DNA from: Catenulispora pinisilvae
GTDB taxonomy: Bacteria > Actinomycetota > Actinomycetes > Streptomycetales > Catenulisporaceae
DNA length: 64,000 nucleotides
NCBI RefSeq assembly: GCF_015356865.1
Contig: NZ_JAAFZA010000019.1
Location: 1-64,000 of the forward strand
Direction of reading: 5' to 3'
A program made the translations under genes and the position numbers. Positions 26,818 to 35,414 of this stretch are shown here, piece after piece. The notes under the pieces are model-generated. The model saw only the letters and a program-made list of their open reading frames with translations, searched no databases and was not told where the DNA came from. The stretch's first letter is position 1, and every line of letters starts with the position of its first letter.

Positions 26818-29800
26818 CCGACTCTGGCGAGTTCACCGGAAGGATCGCCCTGGTCACCGGAGGGGCGCGCAACCTCGGGGCCGCGATCACCCGCCATCTG
26901 GCTGGCCGCGGCGCCCAGGTGATCGTCAATTACTTCCATGCCACCGAGGCGGCGGAGGAACTGCGCGAGGAACTGGAGCGAGACGGCCGTTCGTGTGACT
27001 TCATCCGCGCCTCGGTGGCCAAGCACGATGCGGTGGACCGCATGTTCGACAAGGTCGCGCAGCGTTACGGCGGCTTGGACATCCTGGTCAACAACGCCGC
27101 TGCCGGGGCGTTCCTGCCGCTGTTCGAGGCCGATGACATGTTCTGGGAGCGGGCCTTCCGCACCAACGTGATGGGAGCGCTGTGGTGCTCCAAGCGGGCG
27201 GCAAGCCTGATGCGGGACCGCCCGGGCGCCTCCATCACCTGCCTGTCCTCGCTCGGCTCGCCGCTAACCCTTCTGGGATACGGCACCACTGGTTGGACGA
27301 AGGCAGCCGTGGAGTGCCTGGTTCGCTACTTGGCTGTTGAGCTGGCACCGAGCGGAATCAGAGTCAACGCCCTGCGCGCCGGAATGATCAGCGACAACGA
27401 TGTGCCCCGGCAGTGGGACAGCGCTGACCGGCTCCGCCAGGCTTACCAGGAGACCGCACTCCTGCCGCGGACAATCTCCAACGAGGACGTCGCGGCGCTC
27501 GTCGGCTTTCTCGCATCCGGTACTGCGAGCATGATCACCGGCGAGACCATCACAGCTGACGGCGGTGCCCTGGCCGCGCCTTTGCTCACCACCCCCATAA
27601 CCACCAACCTGCGCAACACCGTCAACGCGACAGCTGACCACCCCGCTGAACTTGGTGAGCCACGGCGCCCAGCTGCTGGCCAGGCCACAGTCCGCATCCG
27701 CGACCGTGTGCAGGGCGGTGAGAGCGCGCCGGGACTGGCGGGCGGTGTCATCGCGGTGGTCGGCTCGGGCGCAGTGCTCGCCCACGCCGACTCACCCGAA
27801 GAGGTCTGGGAGCGCCTACGCGAGGGCGCTCCCCTGTTCAGTGAGCCGGACCGGTTCGATATCGGCGCCTACTGGTCGGCCACACCAGCGCCCGATCACG
27901 GGTATAACCGGCTCGGCGGGTTCGTCGGCGATTTCCGTCCGACCGCGAAGCTGGCGCTCGAGCAGCGCGAGGGAGAGTGGCCGAGCGACGCCGCGCCGGC
28001 CGCCACCCTCCTACGGCACGGCGCCATACAGGCGATCAACGGCGTCGCCACATCCAGCGATGATCGATGGACCTGCGTCACTGCCGCCGGCATCGCGCCA
28101 TATCCCCAAGTGCAGCAGGCATCACTGCTCGGCAACGGCTTCCAAGCGCTGGCCTCCGAACACCTCGGCACCGACCTTGCCGAGCTCGCCACGCACGCGA
28201 TCGCGGCCCGCTACAACAGCAGCGCCCTGCCAGTGCTCGACAACATCGCCCCGTTCGCAGTCAGCAACGCCTTGTCGAAACTGGTACCCCACAATGCCGA
28301 GCTGATCTGCCTCGACTCCGCGTGCGCGAGCAGCCTCCATGCCCTGGACATCGCCGTCAGAGCTCTACGCGAGGGATCCTGCGACATCGCCCTGTGCAGT
28401 GCCGTGTGCATTCTCGACCCTCTGATCATGGTCACCTTCTGCAAGGCGCAGGGACTCTCACCAACCGGTCGAGTACTCCCGTTCCAATCCACCGCGGACG
28501 GAACACTCCTGGGCGAGGGCGCCGTGAGCCTGACCCTCAAAACCCTCGAACGTGCGCAGCGCGACGGGGACCGAATCCTGGGCCTGATCCTCGGCAGCGG
28601 CACGGGATCGGACGGCAAGGGCAAAGGAGTACACGCCCCGACAAAGGAGGGACAGCAGACTGCGATACTCCAGGCGTGGGACGATGCCGGCGTAGGGCCG
28701 GACGACCTCGACTGGATCATCGCACACGGCACGGGCACACCAGTCGGCGACGCGGTGGAGTTGCGTGCGCTGCGCGAGAGTTTCGGGACCAGGCGCACAC
28801 CCTGCCAGCTGACCTCCAACAAAGCGGTCTTCGGCCACACCTCTCTGGTCGCGGGCCTGACCTCGGTGCTCCACGCGCTGCTGGCCATGGAACACGAGGT
28901 GATCCCGCCACAGCCCGACTTCCGTGACCCTCACCCCGACCTGGCCACGCCGGGAGTCCTTGCCGTCCCGACAGCCGACGTTCCTTGGCGACCTGGAAAC
29001 AACCGCCCGCGCATCGTTGGCGTGTCAGGGTTCGGTCTCGGCGGCTCCGACGCGCACGTCGTCCTCTCCGACCACGTCCCGCAACGGCGCACAGTGCGCG
29101 CGGAAGTGTCTCAGGACGACGTTGTCGTCACCGCCTGGGCCACCGAACTACCAGGCGCTGCAGATGACTGGCTGGCTAGAAACGGCACCGCGCCCCAACT
29201 CGTGTACGGCGAGCACTATCCGTTGCCCTCTCCCGCCGAGATCCGCATCCCGCCGCTCACCATGCGGCACATGGACCGCACTCACCTGATGGCACTCCAG
29301 GCGACCAATGCGGTCTTCAACCAGCTCGGAAGTCAACAGCGGGAGCGCCTGGCCCCCCGCACAGCCGTCGTGAGCGCTACGACGGCACCACCGCACCTCT
29401 ACAGCCGGCTGCTCCAGCGCGTGAGCCTGGACGATTGCGCCCACGCATTCGACCTGCTGCCCGATCGGGCTTCGGCCGCCACGGCCTTTGAGGCGCTGCG
29501 CGAGGCCGTACACTCCTTGACCCTGGAGTCGACGGAGGACGATTTCACCGGCACGCTCACCTGCGTCTTCAGCGGCAGGATTGCCAACTATTTCAACCTG
29601 CACGGCCCCAACCTGGTCGTGCATGGCGGGCTGGACTCCGGACAAGTCGCGATCCGCACCGCAGAGCGACTGCTGGCCCACGACCGCTGCGATCTCGCCC
29701 TAGTCTGCGGCGCCAACGGCAACGCCCTGCCCGAATGGCAGCAGGCACTCGCGAGCCTCCTACCTACCGACCGGCGCGTCGCCGAGGGCTGCGTCACAAT

Positions 29801-32606
29801 TGCGCTGACCCGCCGCTCGACCGCGCTGCGCGAGGGCCTGCCGGTCCTGGCGACCGTGGAGACCGCCATGTCCGCCAATTGGGGTGGGACCGCCGCACTC
29901 GACCTGCCGCCCCTCAAAGACTCCGGGTACTGCTATCCGGGCATCGACGCCCTGTTCGCCATCCCGCACAGCACCCTAACCAGCACGGCGGTCGACCTCG
30001 TACCCACTGCGGCGGGAGCGCCTCACCTGCGCATCCGTCCGGCCGCCTCGCGCGAGAAGCCAGGCAGCACCCCTTCACGCAGGGCACCGATCGGCGTGCC
30101 CATGGCCTATGGACTGGTGGACGCAACCGCCCCGGCGGAAGCGTGGGGCGGCGCAGCAGCCGATGCGCTGCCCGAAGGAACCCTCGTCCTCACTGACGAC
30201 GAACAGTGCGCCGCGGCTGCAGCCGCTCTCCCGGGAGTCCACGTGTGGGTGCCGCTCGCCGCTCCCGCTGGTGTGCAGGGCGTACGCGTCCCGCCGGAGA
30301 CGGCACACGAGCATGTGGCCCGGTTGCCCCGCCCGCCCAGACATGTCCGTGTGTTGGTCCGGCTCGCTCCTACGCTGCACACCGATCCCCCTGAGGACGC
30401 TCTCGCCCTGCACGACCTCGCCTTTGCAGCCGTTCAGGCTGCTCTCCCGGTGCTGGAGGCGGGCGGCAGCCTCGCAGCGCTCGTTCTCGGCGCGTTCAGA
30501 CACGGCCGCCCAGACCCGCGGGCAGGCTTGTTCGACGGGCTCGTACGCTGCGTCGCCACCGAGACACCCCAGTCCGGCTGCGCCACCGTCCTCACCGACA
30601 CCGATGACGTGCCGTCGGGACTGACCCAGCTGGCGGCCGAGTGGCGCCGGCACCTGCCCCACCACGTGATCGCCTACCAGGGTGCGCGCCGCATGCAATA
30701 CGCTCTCACCCCGCTCATCGGGGCCTCCACACCCTCCGGCGAGCCACCTGCATTGCCGCTGGGCCCGGACTCGGTGGTGGTCTCGGTCGGTGGAGGCCGG
30801 GGAATCACCGCCGAACTTCTGCGCGCGCTCGCCGAGCAGGCCCGTCCGCACATCTGTGTCCTCGGCCGCACCCGGATCGAAGGCGCGCCCGCCGGGCCAG
30901 CCCCGGACCGTACCGCATTCCTGCGCGAACGCCGCGCACAAGATCCGCGGATCCCCTTGCGCGAACTCGTCGACGAGCACACCTCGTGGTCTCGCGCAGA
31001 CGAGGTGCGCCGGAACATCGCACGCCTGGAACAGGTATGCGGGCATGACAAGGTGCACTACCTGCCGTGCGACATCCTCGATGAGCAGGCCCTGACCGCG
31101 GCGATAGACCGGATCTTGAGCTGGCACCGCCGGATCGACCTGCTGATCAACAGTGTCGTGGAAGTGCGCTCCCGGGCGACTGCGGCCAAGCCGCTTGAGG
31201 ACTTCCGCATCGTGCGCGACACTAAGGTGCGCGGCTACCACCATCTCGTCAAAGCACTGACCGGGCGGATGCCCAGAATCTGGTGCAACTTCAGCACGAT
31301 CGGGGTGCTGTTCGGGACGCCTGGAGACTGCGACTACGTCTCCGCCAGCGAATACCTCAACCATGCCACCGGCACGTTCGCAACTGACGGACACCGCGAG
31401 TTCACTGTGCTTTGGCCGCTGTGGACCGACACCGGCGTCGCGTCCGCTCCCGAGGTCATCGAAGGGTTCCGCGACCGCGGCCTGACCGCGTTACTGTCCA
31501 CCGAGACCGGCACAGCCCAGTTCCTCGACGCACTCGCCCACCCGGCAACCCAAACGGTACTCGCCTACATCCGCGACCAGGAGAGCGACACTCTCGGCCG
31601 CCTCGAGCAACTGAAGCCCGCCGCACCGCGCGAGCACACACAAACCCTGGCGGAACCGCTGTTGGATGACACGGTCCTCGCCGGCCAGCAGTGGTCACTG
31701 TTCACCCGGACCTTTCCCCGACCCGACGGCTCCGACCAATGGATCGGGCACCACCTCGTCAGCGGCACCCCAGTGGTTCCCGGAACCGCCGTACTTGAGA
31801 TGGCCGCCGAGGCAGCCGCCCACACGATCCCCGAGCTCAAGGTTGTCGGCTTCCGCGATTTCACCTGCGCCGCGACGCTGACCCTCAACCCCTCGCACGC
31901 GGCCCGCACGGTCAAAGTCGAGGCCACCATCCTCGAGCGGGGCCCGGATAGCGCCCGCGTCCGAGTCGAGGTCCGAACCCACCGCCGCAACGCCACCGGA
32001 CGTGTCCTGCACCACGACGACCCGTGTCACAGCGTCGACGTACTGCTCTCAGACGAGTACCCAGCACTAGCACGCCCCTACACCGACGACACCGCGTCAC
32101 ATCCGGTGCGTGTCCCCGTCTACACCTCCAACCCCATCGTGCACCTGAGTGGGCCGTTCGCCGCAGCCCACAACCCCCGCCGTACAACAGACGGATTCGC
32201 TGCAGAGTTCTTCTTTGGCGCCCAGCAGTTAGGTGGCGGTTTCACGAAGTTCCGCATCCCCGCCATGATGCTCGAAGCGAGCATCCACCTACTGACCTTG
32301 CCGCCCGCCGAAGCTGGCGATACGGGCGTCCTCGCCGTCCTCCAGGGCATCACAGAGATCGATCTCGCCACGCCGGGAAACGACACGGAACTCATCTCGC
32401 ACCTCGGGGGAACGATACGACTGCGCTGCGTCTCCAGGCACTCCGGCGCCCAGTCCTTCGCCATCGCCCCGGATGGGACAGTACTTTCCAGGATCGGCGG
32501 CATCCGCATCCGCTCTCTAGCCCTCCTGGACATCGCCACCGGAACCACCGCACCCACGACCCAATCGCCTGTCTGGTGGGGCACGTTCGAGGAGGCCGCG
32601 CGATGA
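26814..32606 (+). CDS. Iterative type I synthase: enoyl reductase-KS-inactive KS-KR-DH
   Basis: 1930 residues. Residues 1-250 are an SDR with VTGGARNLGAA and a Y156-x6-K163 spacing, the enoyl-reductase (FabL/FabI) pattern rather than the YxxxK of ketoreductases. Residues about 290-750 are a ketosynthase with C504 (DSACASSLHA), H638 (AHGTGTPVGD) and H675 (NKAVFGHTS); GSDGKGKG resembles PUFA/enediyne KS domains. Residues 820-1090 are a second KS-like domain where the Cys is Gly939. Residues 1100-1600 are a ketoreductase with VSVGGGRGI, S1494 and Y1508, of the PfaA type. Residues 1620-1920 are a hot-dog dehydratase with H1647 in HLVSGTPVVPG. No AT, ACP or thioesterase is present; AT-ACP is supplied upstream. 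TTA codons occur at 31491 and 32229. Product unknown. Confidence 0.85.
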   Translation: MTDSGEFTGRIALVTGGARNLGAAITRHLAGRGAQVIVNYFHATEAAEELREELERDGRSCDFIRASVAKHDAVDRMFDKVAQRYGGLDILVNNAAAGAFLPLFEADDMFWERAFRTNVMGALWCSKRAASLMRDRPGASITCLSSLGSPLTLLGYGTTGWTKAAVECLVRYLAVELAPSGIRVNALRAGMISDNDVPRQWDSADRLRQAYQETALLPRTISNEDVAALVGFLASGTASMITGETITADGGALAAPLLTTPITTNLRNTVNATADHPAELGEPRRPAAGQATVRIRDRVQGGESAPGLAGGVIAVVGSGAVLAHADSPEEVWERLREGAPLFSEPDRFDIGAYWSATPAPDHGYNRLGGFVGDFRPTAKLALEQREGEWPSDAAPAATLLRHGAIQAINGVATSSDDRWTCVTAAGIAPYPQVQQASLLGNGFQALASEHLGTDLAELATHAIAARYNSSALPVLDNIAPFAVSNALSKLVPHNAELICLDSACASSLHALDIAVRALREGSCDIALCSAVCILDPLIMVTFCKAQGLSPTGRVLPFQSTADGTLLGEGAVSLTLKTLERAQRDGDRILGLILGSGTGSDGKGKGVHAPTKEGQQTAILQAWDDAGVGPDDLDWIIAHGTGTPVGDAVELRALRESFGTRRTPCQLTSNKAVFGHTSLVAGLTSVLHALLAMEHEVIPPQPDFRDPHPDLATPGVLAVPTADVPWRPGNNRPRIVGVSGFGLGGSDAHVVLSDHVPQRRTVRAEVSQDDVVVTAWATELPGAADDWLARNGTAPQLVYGEHYPLPSPAEIRIPPLTMRHMDRTHLMALQATNAVFNQLGSQQRERLAPRTAVVSATTAPPHLYSRLLQRVSLDDCAHAFDLLPDRASAATAFEALREAVHSLTLESTEDDFTGTLTCVFSGRIANYFNLHGPNLVVHGGLDSGQVAIRTAERLLAHDRCDLALVCGANGNALPEWQQALASLLPTDRRVAEGCVTIALTRRSTALREGLPVLATVETAMSANWGGTAALDLPPLKDSGYCYPGIDALFAIPHSTLTSTAVDLVPTAAGAPHLRIRPAASREKPGSTPSRRAPIGVPMAYGLVDATAPAEAWGGAAADALPEGTLVLTDDEQCAAAAAALPGVHVWVPLAAPAGVQGVRVPPETAHEHVARLPRPPRHVRVLVRLAPTLHTDPPEDALALHDLAFAAVQAALPVLEAGGSLAALVLGAFRHGRPDPRAGLFDGLVRCVATETPQSGCATVLTDTDDVPSGLTQLAAEWRRHLPHHVIAYQGARRMQYALTPLIGASTPSGEPPALPLGPDSVVVSVGGGRGITAELLRALAEQARPHICVLGRTRIEGAPAGPAPDRTAFLRERRAQDPRIPLRELVDEHTSWSRADEVRRNIARLEQVCGHDKVHYLPCDILDEQALTAAIDRILSWHRRIDLLINSVVEVRSRATAAKPLEDFRIVRDTKVRGYHHLVKALTGRMPRIWCNFSTIGVLFGTPGDCDYVSASEYLNHATGTFATDGHREFTVLWPLWTDTGVASAPEVIEGFRDRGLTALLSTETGTAQFLDALAHPATQTVLAYIRDQESDTLGRLEQLKPAAPREHTQTLAEPLLDDTVLAGQQWSLFTRTFPRPDGSDQWIGHHLVSGTPVVPGTAVLEMAAEAAAHTIPELKVVGFRDFTCAATLTLNPSHAARTVKVEATILERGPDSARVRVEVRTHRRNATGRVLHHDDPCHSVDVLLSDEYPALARPYTDDTASHPVRVPVYTSNPIVHLSGPFAAAHNPRRTTDGFAAEFFFGAQQLGGGFTKFRIPAMMLEASIHLLTLPPAEAGDTGVLAVLQGITEIDLATPGNDTELISHLGGTIRLRCVSRHSGAQSFAIAPDGTVLSRIGGIRIRSLALLDIATGTTAPTTQSPVWWGTFEEAAR

Positions 32607-33571
32607 TCTGGCGCGATCTGTACATCGCCGCCACCGCCAGCTTCCTGCCACCCCGCACCGACATCGCGGCGATCATCAGCCAGGGCTCACGACCCTTCCA
32701 AGCCGCACTGGGCTACCGTTCAGCCACCATCGCCGCACCCGGGACAGGGCTGCAGATGGCCACACGAGCCGCATTGCGGGCTCTCTCCCTCTCCGGACAT
32801 ACGGCGCAGGAACTCTCCCTACTCACCCTCGCCGCTGTCACGCCCGACACCGACGAAACCTTCCCGATGCCCGCCTGCCATGTTCAACGCATTCTCGGAG
32901 CTGATAGGGCACGCGCGGTGGAACTCGGAGCGGGCAGCGCCGGAGACCTCGCCGGCCTTCTCGCCGCAGCCGAACACCTTACCGCCGACCCCACCGCCCA
33001 GGCAGCCATGGCGGTGGCCGCATCCTGCATGACCGGAACCGACCGACAAGTCAGCCCCGACCAGATCGTCACCGACGGAGCAGCAGCCCTCATACTCGCC
33101 CGGCGCCCAGGACGCGCCCGCCTCGTGGCCACCTCCCACGCGGCCGCACCGGAACTCGAAGTGATCACACACATGAGCCTGACCGCCACCGAGCGCAAGG
33201 CCGTGATAGACAATCTGGCCAAGCCCTTCCTGAACACCATGCGCGACAAGACACGCGAAGCAGTGGGCCTCGTCCTGGATGAGGCCCACACCAGCGTCGA
33301 GAAACTCGCGCGCGTCGTACTCCCCGGAGCAGGCATTCCCTTCCTCACCACTGTGATCACGCACCCCCTCGGGCTGGACCTGGCAAACACAACGTGGCCC
33401 TTCAGCCGCCACCTCGGGCACGTCGGCCCCTGTGACCACCTACTCGGCCTCGACCACCTCCTCCAGACCGACCCGGACCTCAAACCCGGCGACCAGATCC
33501 TCATCGTGGGCATGGGCGTCGGATGGCGCTGGATCTGCGCGCTCATCGAAATCGCCGAGACCAGCCCGTAG
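32603..33571 (+). CDS. KAS III (FabH/CerJ)-like protein lacking the catalytic cysteine
   Basis: 322 residues from ATG 32603, which overlaps the synthase stop (ATGA). The thiolase-fold layout of a FabH-type enzyme is clear: N-terminal IAATASFLPPRTDI, a central ATPDTDETFPMPACHVQRIL, GAAALILARRPG, and a C-terminal GHVGPCDHLLGLDHLL followed by GDQILIVGMGVGWRW. At the nucleophile position the sequence is AVELGAGSAGDLAG, so the usual Cys is absent and the nearest nucleophile is a Ser. The Asn of FabH's catalytic triad also appears replaced. Families such as CerJ and DpsC show KAS III folds that transfer acyl groups or use Ser. Here it may prime the synthase or release the chain by acyl transfer. 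Assignment of role is inference. Confidence 0.75.
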   Translation: MIWRDLYIAATASFLPPRTDIAAIISQGSRPFQAALGYRSATIAAPGTGLQMATRAALRALSLSGHTAQELSLLTLAAVTPDTDETFPMPACHVQRILGADRARAVELGAGSAGDLAGLLAAAEHLTADPTAQAAMAVAASCMTGTDRQVSPDQIVTDGAAALILARRPGRARLVATSHAAAPELEVITHMSLTATERKAVIDNLAKPFLNTMRDKTREAVGLVLDEAHTSVEKLARVVLPGAGIPFLTTVITHPLGLDLANTTWPFSRHLGHVGPCDHLLGLDHLLQTDPDLKPGDQILIVGMGVGWRWICALIEIAETSP

Positions 33572-33703
33572 CCCTGGGTACGCCACCCCAGCCCCCAGCC
33601 CTAGGCCGCGGTCCGCACCGCGGCGCCCTCCGCTCGCCGGGCCCGTCTTCTAATGGGCAGGGCTCGGCCACACCCCGACAACCCCCTTGGAAGGCGGGCC
33701 GCG

Positions 33704-34627
33704 ATGCGCGACAAGACTGTCGTGGTCATCCCCGGGATGATCGCGCTGCCACCGCCCGGAGTGCTACGGCAAAGCGCAGCCCACGGTCCTCGAGTGAAAA
33801 GCCTGCTCGACGAGATCGACCAGACTGGAGCGCAGTTCCAGGTGCCACCGGTGAGCGGATACCTGACCGGCGCAGAGTCCGCAGCCAGTCCGACAACGCC
33901 TGAGGCGCACTACCTGGCGCTCATGGCCGTATCCCTCGCGTTGTTCGAATCCTTCACCGCCGCGGGCGGCGAGCCCTACGCCATCGTCGGACTCAGCATC
34001 GGTGAACTGTGGGCGCTAGTCGCTGCAGGAGCACTGTCCGTCGCCGACGGGGCGCGAATCGCCTGCCTCAACAGCAGGGCGCTGACCTGGCAGGGCTGGC
34101 CGAGCGCCATGATGGCGGTCGGCGCCGGATTTGAAGCCGTGGAGCATCTGGTCCGCGCAGTCGGCGAACCTACCCTAGTAGTGGCATGCATCAACTCACC
34201 GCGCCAGACCGTCGTCAGCGGCCCCCGCAAAACCGTCGAGCTCGCTCAGCGGCTGGCCGAGCATCTGGGCTGGGCCACCACGCTGCTCCAATTACCCCAC
34301 CCCAGCCACTCCCCGGCACTCGCTCCCGCCGCTACGAGGCTGGCCACCCTGGCCGCCGGCCTGCCACACACGCCGCCACGCTGGCGGGTGCACTCCCCGA
34401 CCCTGCGACGGTGGGTCACGGAGCACGACAGCCCGGCCGAGATGACCGCGGTGCAGATGACCCTGCCTGTGCACTTCCATGAGGCTGTCACACGGCTGTA
34501 CGCCGCTGGTGCCCAGACCTTCCTGGAATGCGGCGCCTCGAACATCCTGATGAATATGATCAAGATGAGCCTGCCGAGCACAAGAATTATCAATGCATTG
34601 TCGTTCTCCGGACAGGCCGAGAGATAG
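33704..34627 (+). CDS. Free-standing acyltransferase, paralogue of the AT-ACP AT domain
   Basis: 307 residues from ATG 33704 (GGAAGG upstream). It aligns end to end with the AT domain of the AT-ACP gene: IPGMIALPPPGVL, PVSGYLTG, PEAHYLALMAVSLALFESF, GLSIGELWALVAAG with the nucleophilic Ser, CINSPRQTVVSGPR, and HPSHSPALAPAA with the catalytic His. It ends where the partner's linker and ACP would begin. It lies 132 bases after the KAS III-like gene, so is probably in the same operon. A TTA codon is present at 34292. The duplication suggests two acyl-transfer steps, such as starter and extender loading, or a proofreading hydrolase role as for discrete ATs in trans-AT systems; the sequence does not decide. 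Confidence 0.8.
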   Translation: MRDKTVVVIPGMIALPPPGVLRQSAAHGPRVKSLLDEIDQTGAQFQVPPVSGYLTGAESAASPTTPEAHYLALMAVSLALFESFTAAGGEPYAIVGLSIGELWALVAAGALSVADGARIACLNSRALTWQGWPSAMMAVGAGFEAVEHLVRAVGEPTLVVACINSPRQTVVSGPRKTVELAQRLAEHLGWATTLLQLPHPSHSPALAPAATRLATLAAGLPHTPPRWRVHSPTLRRWVTEHDSPAEMTAVQMTLPVHFHEAVTRLYAAGAQTFLECGASNILMNMIKMSLPSTRIINALSFSGQAER

Positions 34628-34741
34628 TGAGCGGCTGTTCTTCGGCTCTGTCATGGTGCGCGAAGCAGCGACTCGTCGGGCGTAACCATCAAAACAGATA
34701 GGGGTTGCACCAGCAACGTGATCGCGTTCGCTCACCTCAGC

Positions 34742-34772
34742 GGCTCCCGCCGCACCTGACGTGACGGGAGCC
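34742..34772 (+). terminator. Inverted repeat after the synthase operon
   Basis: GGCTCCCG (34742-34749) pairs perfectly with CGGGAGCC (34765-34772) over a 15-base loop. It lies 115 bases after the last AT stop. There is no T-run, as is common for actinomycete terminators. Role inferred from position. Confidence 0.4.
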
Positions 34773-35176
34773 AAACAACACGAGACCACCAAGACAGGGA
34801 ACGATTATCCTAGCTGAACTCGTGGATACCTGCGGCACCGTCTACCAAATCCTCAGCGGCTACCGGCGCAGTGCTGCTTTCAAATTTCTCGCCGATCCGT
34901 AAATCACGATCTGACCATCCCGATCAGTTCGAAGAACGGGCGTACCCGCCGAGCCCCAGCCAGACGGACCGTATCAGGCGACGGATGCCCGTATAGGTTT
35001 CCTGAGCCAACAGAAATGACCGACACTCGCGGCCTGACAGCTCTGAGAAAATCAGGGTCCTGATGTCGACTTCCGTGGTGGCACGGCTTCAGATGTCAAG
35101 GAGACATGACTCGCGTCATTGCGGACACTCCGGCAAACGCGACGAATGGCATGCTGACCTGGGCTGATACGGTAGT
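34773..35176 (+). other. Gene-poor stretch with possible remnants before the MFS junction
   Basis: Two short readings stand out. From 34804 to 34902 the frame ILAELVDTCGTVYQILSG runs to a stop without a good start and looks like a gene tail. At 35106 an ATG follows AAGGAGAC and opens MTRVIADTPANATNGML, but within 28 codons the frame passes into antisense of the truncated MFS gene, so this could be the 5' end of a gene cut at the same junction. Neither resembles a family I know. Confidence 0.3.
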
Positions 35177-35341
35177 TCAAAGGTACTTACTACGGTCCAG
35201 GACCACCATGAACTGGGCGACACAGGCGATGACCAGCAGCGCGGTCTTGTTGCCGACGCGAGTGCCGCCGGCGCGCGGGCCCGGCACGGCGGCGGCCGTC
35301 TGATTCGGTGGCGCGCCGGCTATCTGATCGGTCTGGGACAT
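35177..35341 (-). pseudogene. N-terminal stub of an MFS (DHA2-type) transporter gene
   Basis: From ATG 35341 the translation gives a hydrophilic N-terminus and then TALLVIACVAQFMVVLD, the start of the first membrane helix of DHA2-family drug exporters. It normally continues with SVVNVALPSI, but here it changes to RSKYL and a stop at 35177-35179. The remaining roughly 400 or more residues are missing. The stub is divergent from the tetR gene at 35415 with an operator-like palindrome between, the normal arrangement of exporter and repressor. The gene was therefore intact in the ancestor, and the break at about 35190 marks the end of inserted or deleted DNA. Confidence 0.7.
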
Positions 35342-35375
35342 GGGACCCTCCCCGGAGTGCGTTCAATCTTAGAGT

Positions 35376-35397
35376 GACTCCAATGATAGACGGAGTC
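35376..35397. promoter_or_regulatory. Operator-like palindrome between MFS stub and tetR
   Basis: GACTCC (35376-35381) and GGAGTC (35392-35397) are perfect inverted arms separated by 10 bases, in the intergenic region between the MFS stub and tetR. TetR repressors usually bind such palindromes in shared promoters. Not tested. Confidence 0.45.
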
Positions 35398-35414
35398 CAG
35401 CTATTGTTTATTCC

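Noticed and set aside
30075-31394. 439-codon minus ORF
   Set aside because: Antisense to the KR region of the synthase, Arg/Gly/Val-rich shadow.
35106-35303. 65-codon ORF with a good ribosome-binding site
   Set aside because: After about 28 codons it reads antisense to the MFS stub, so it is at best a truncated gene start.
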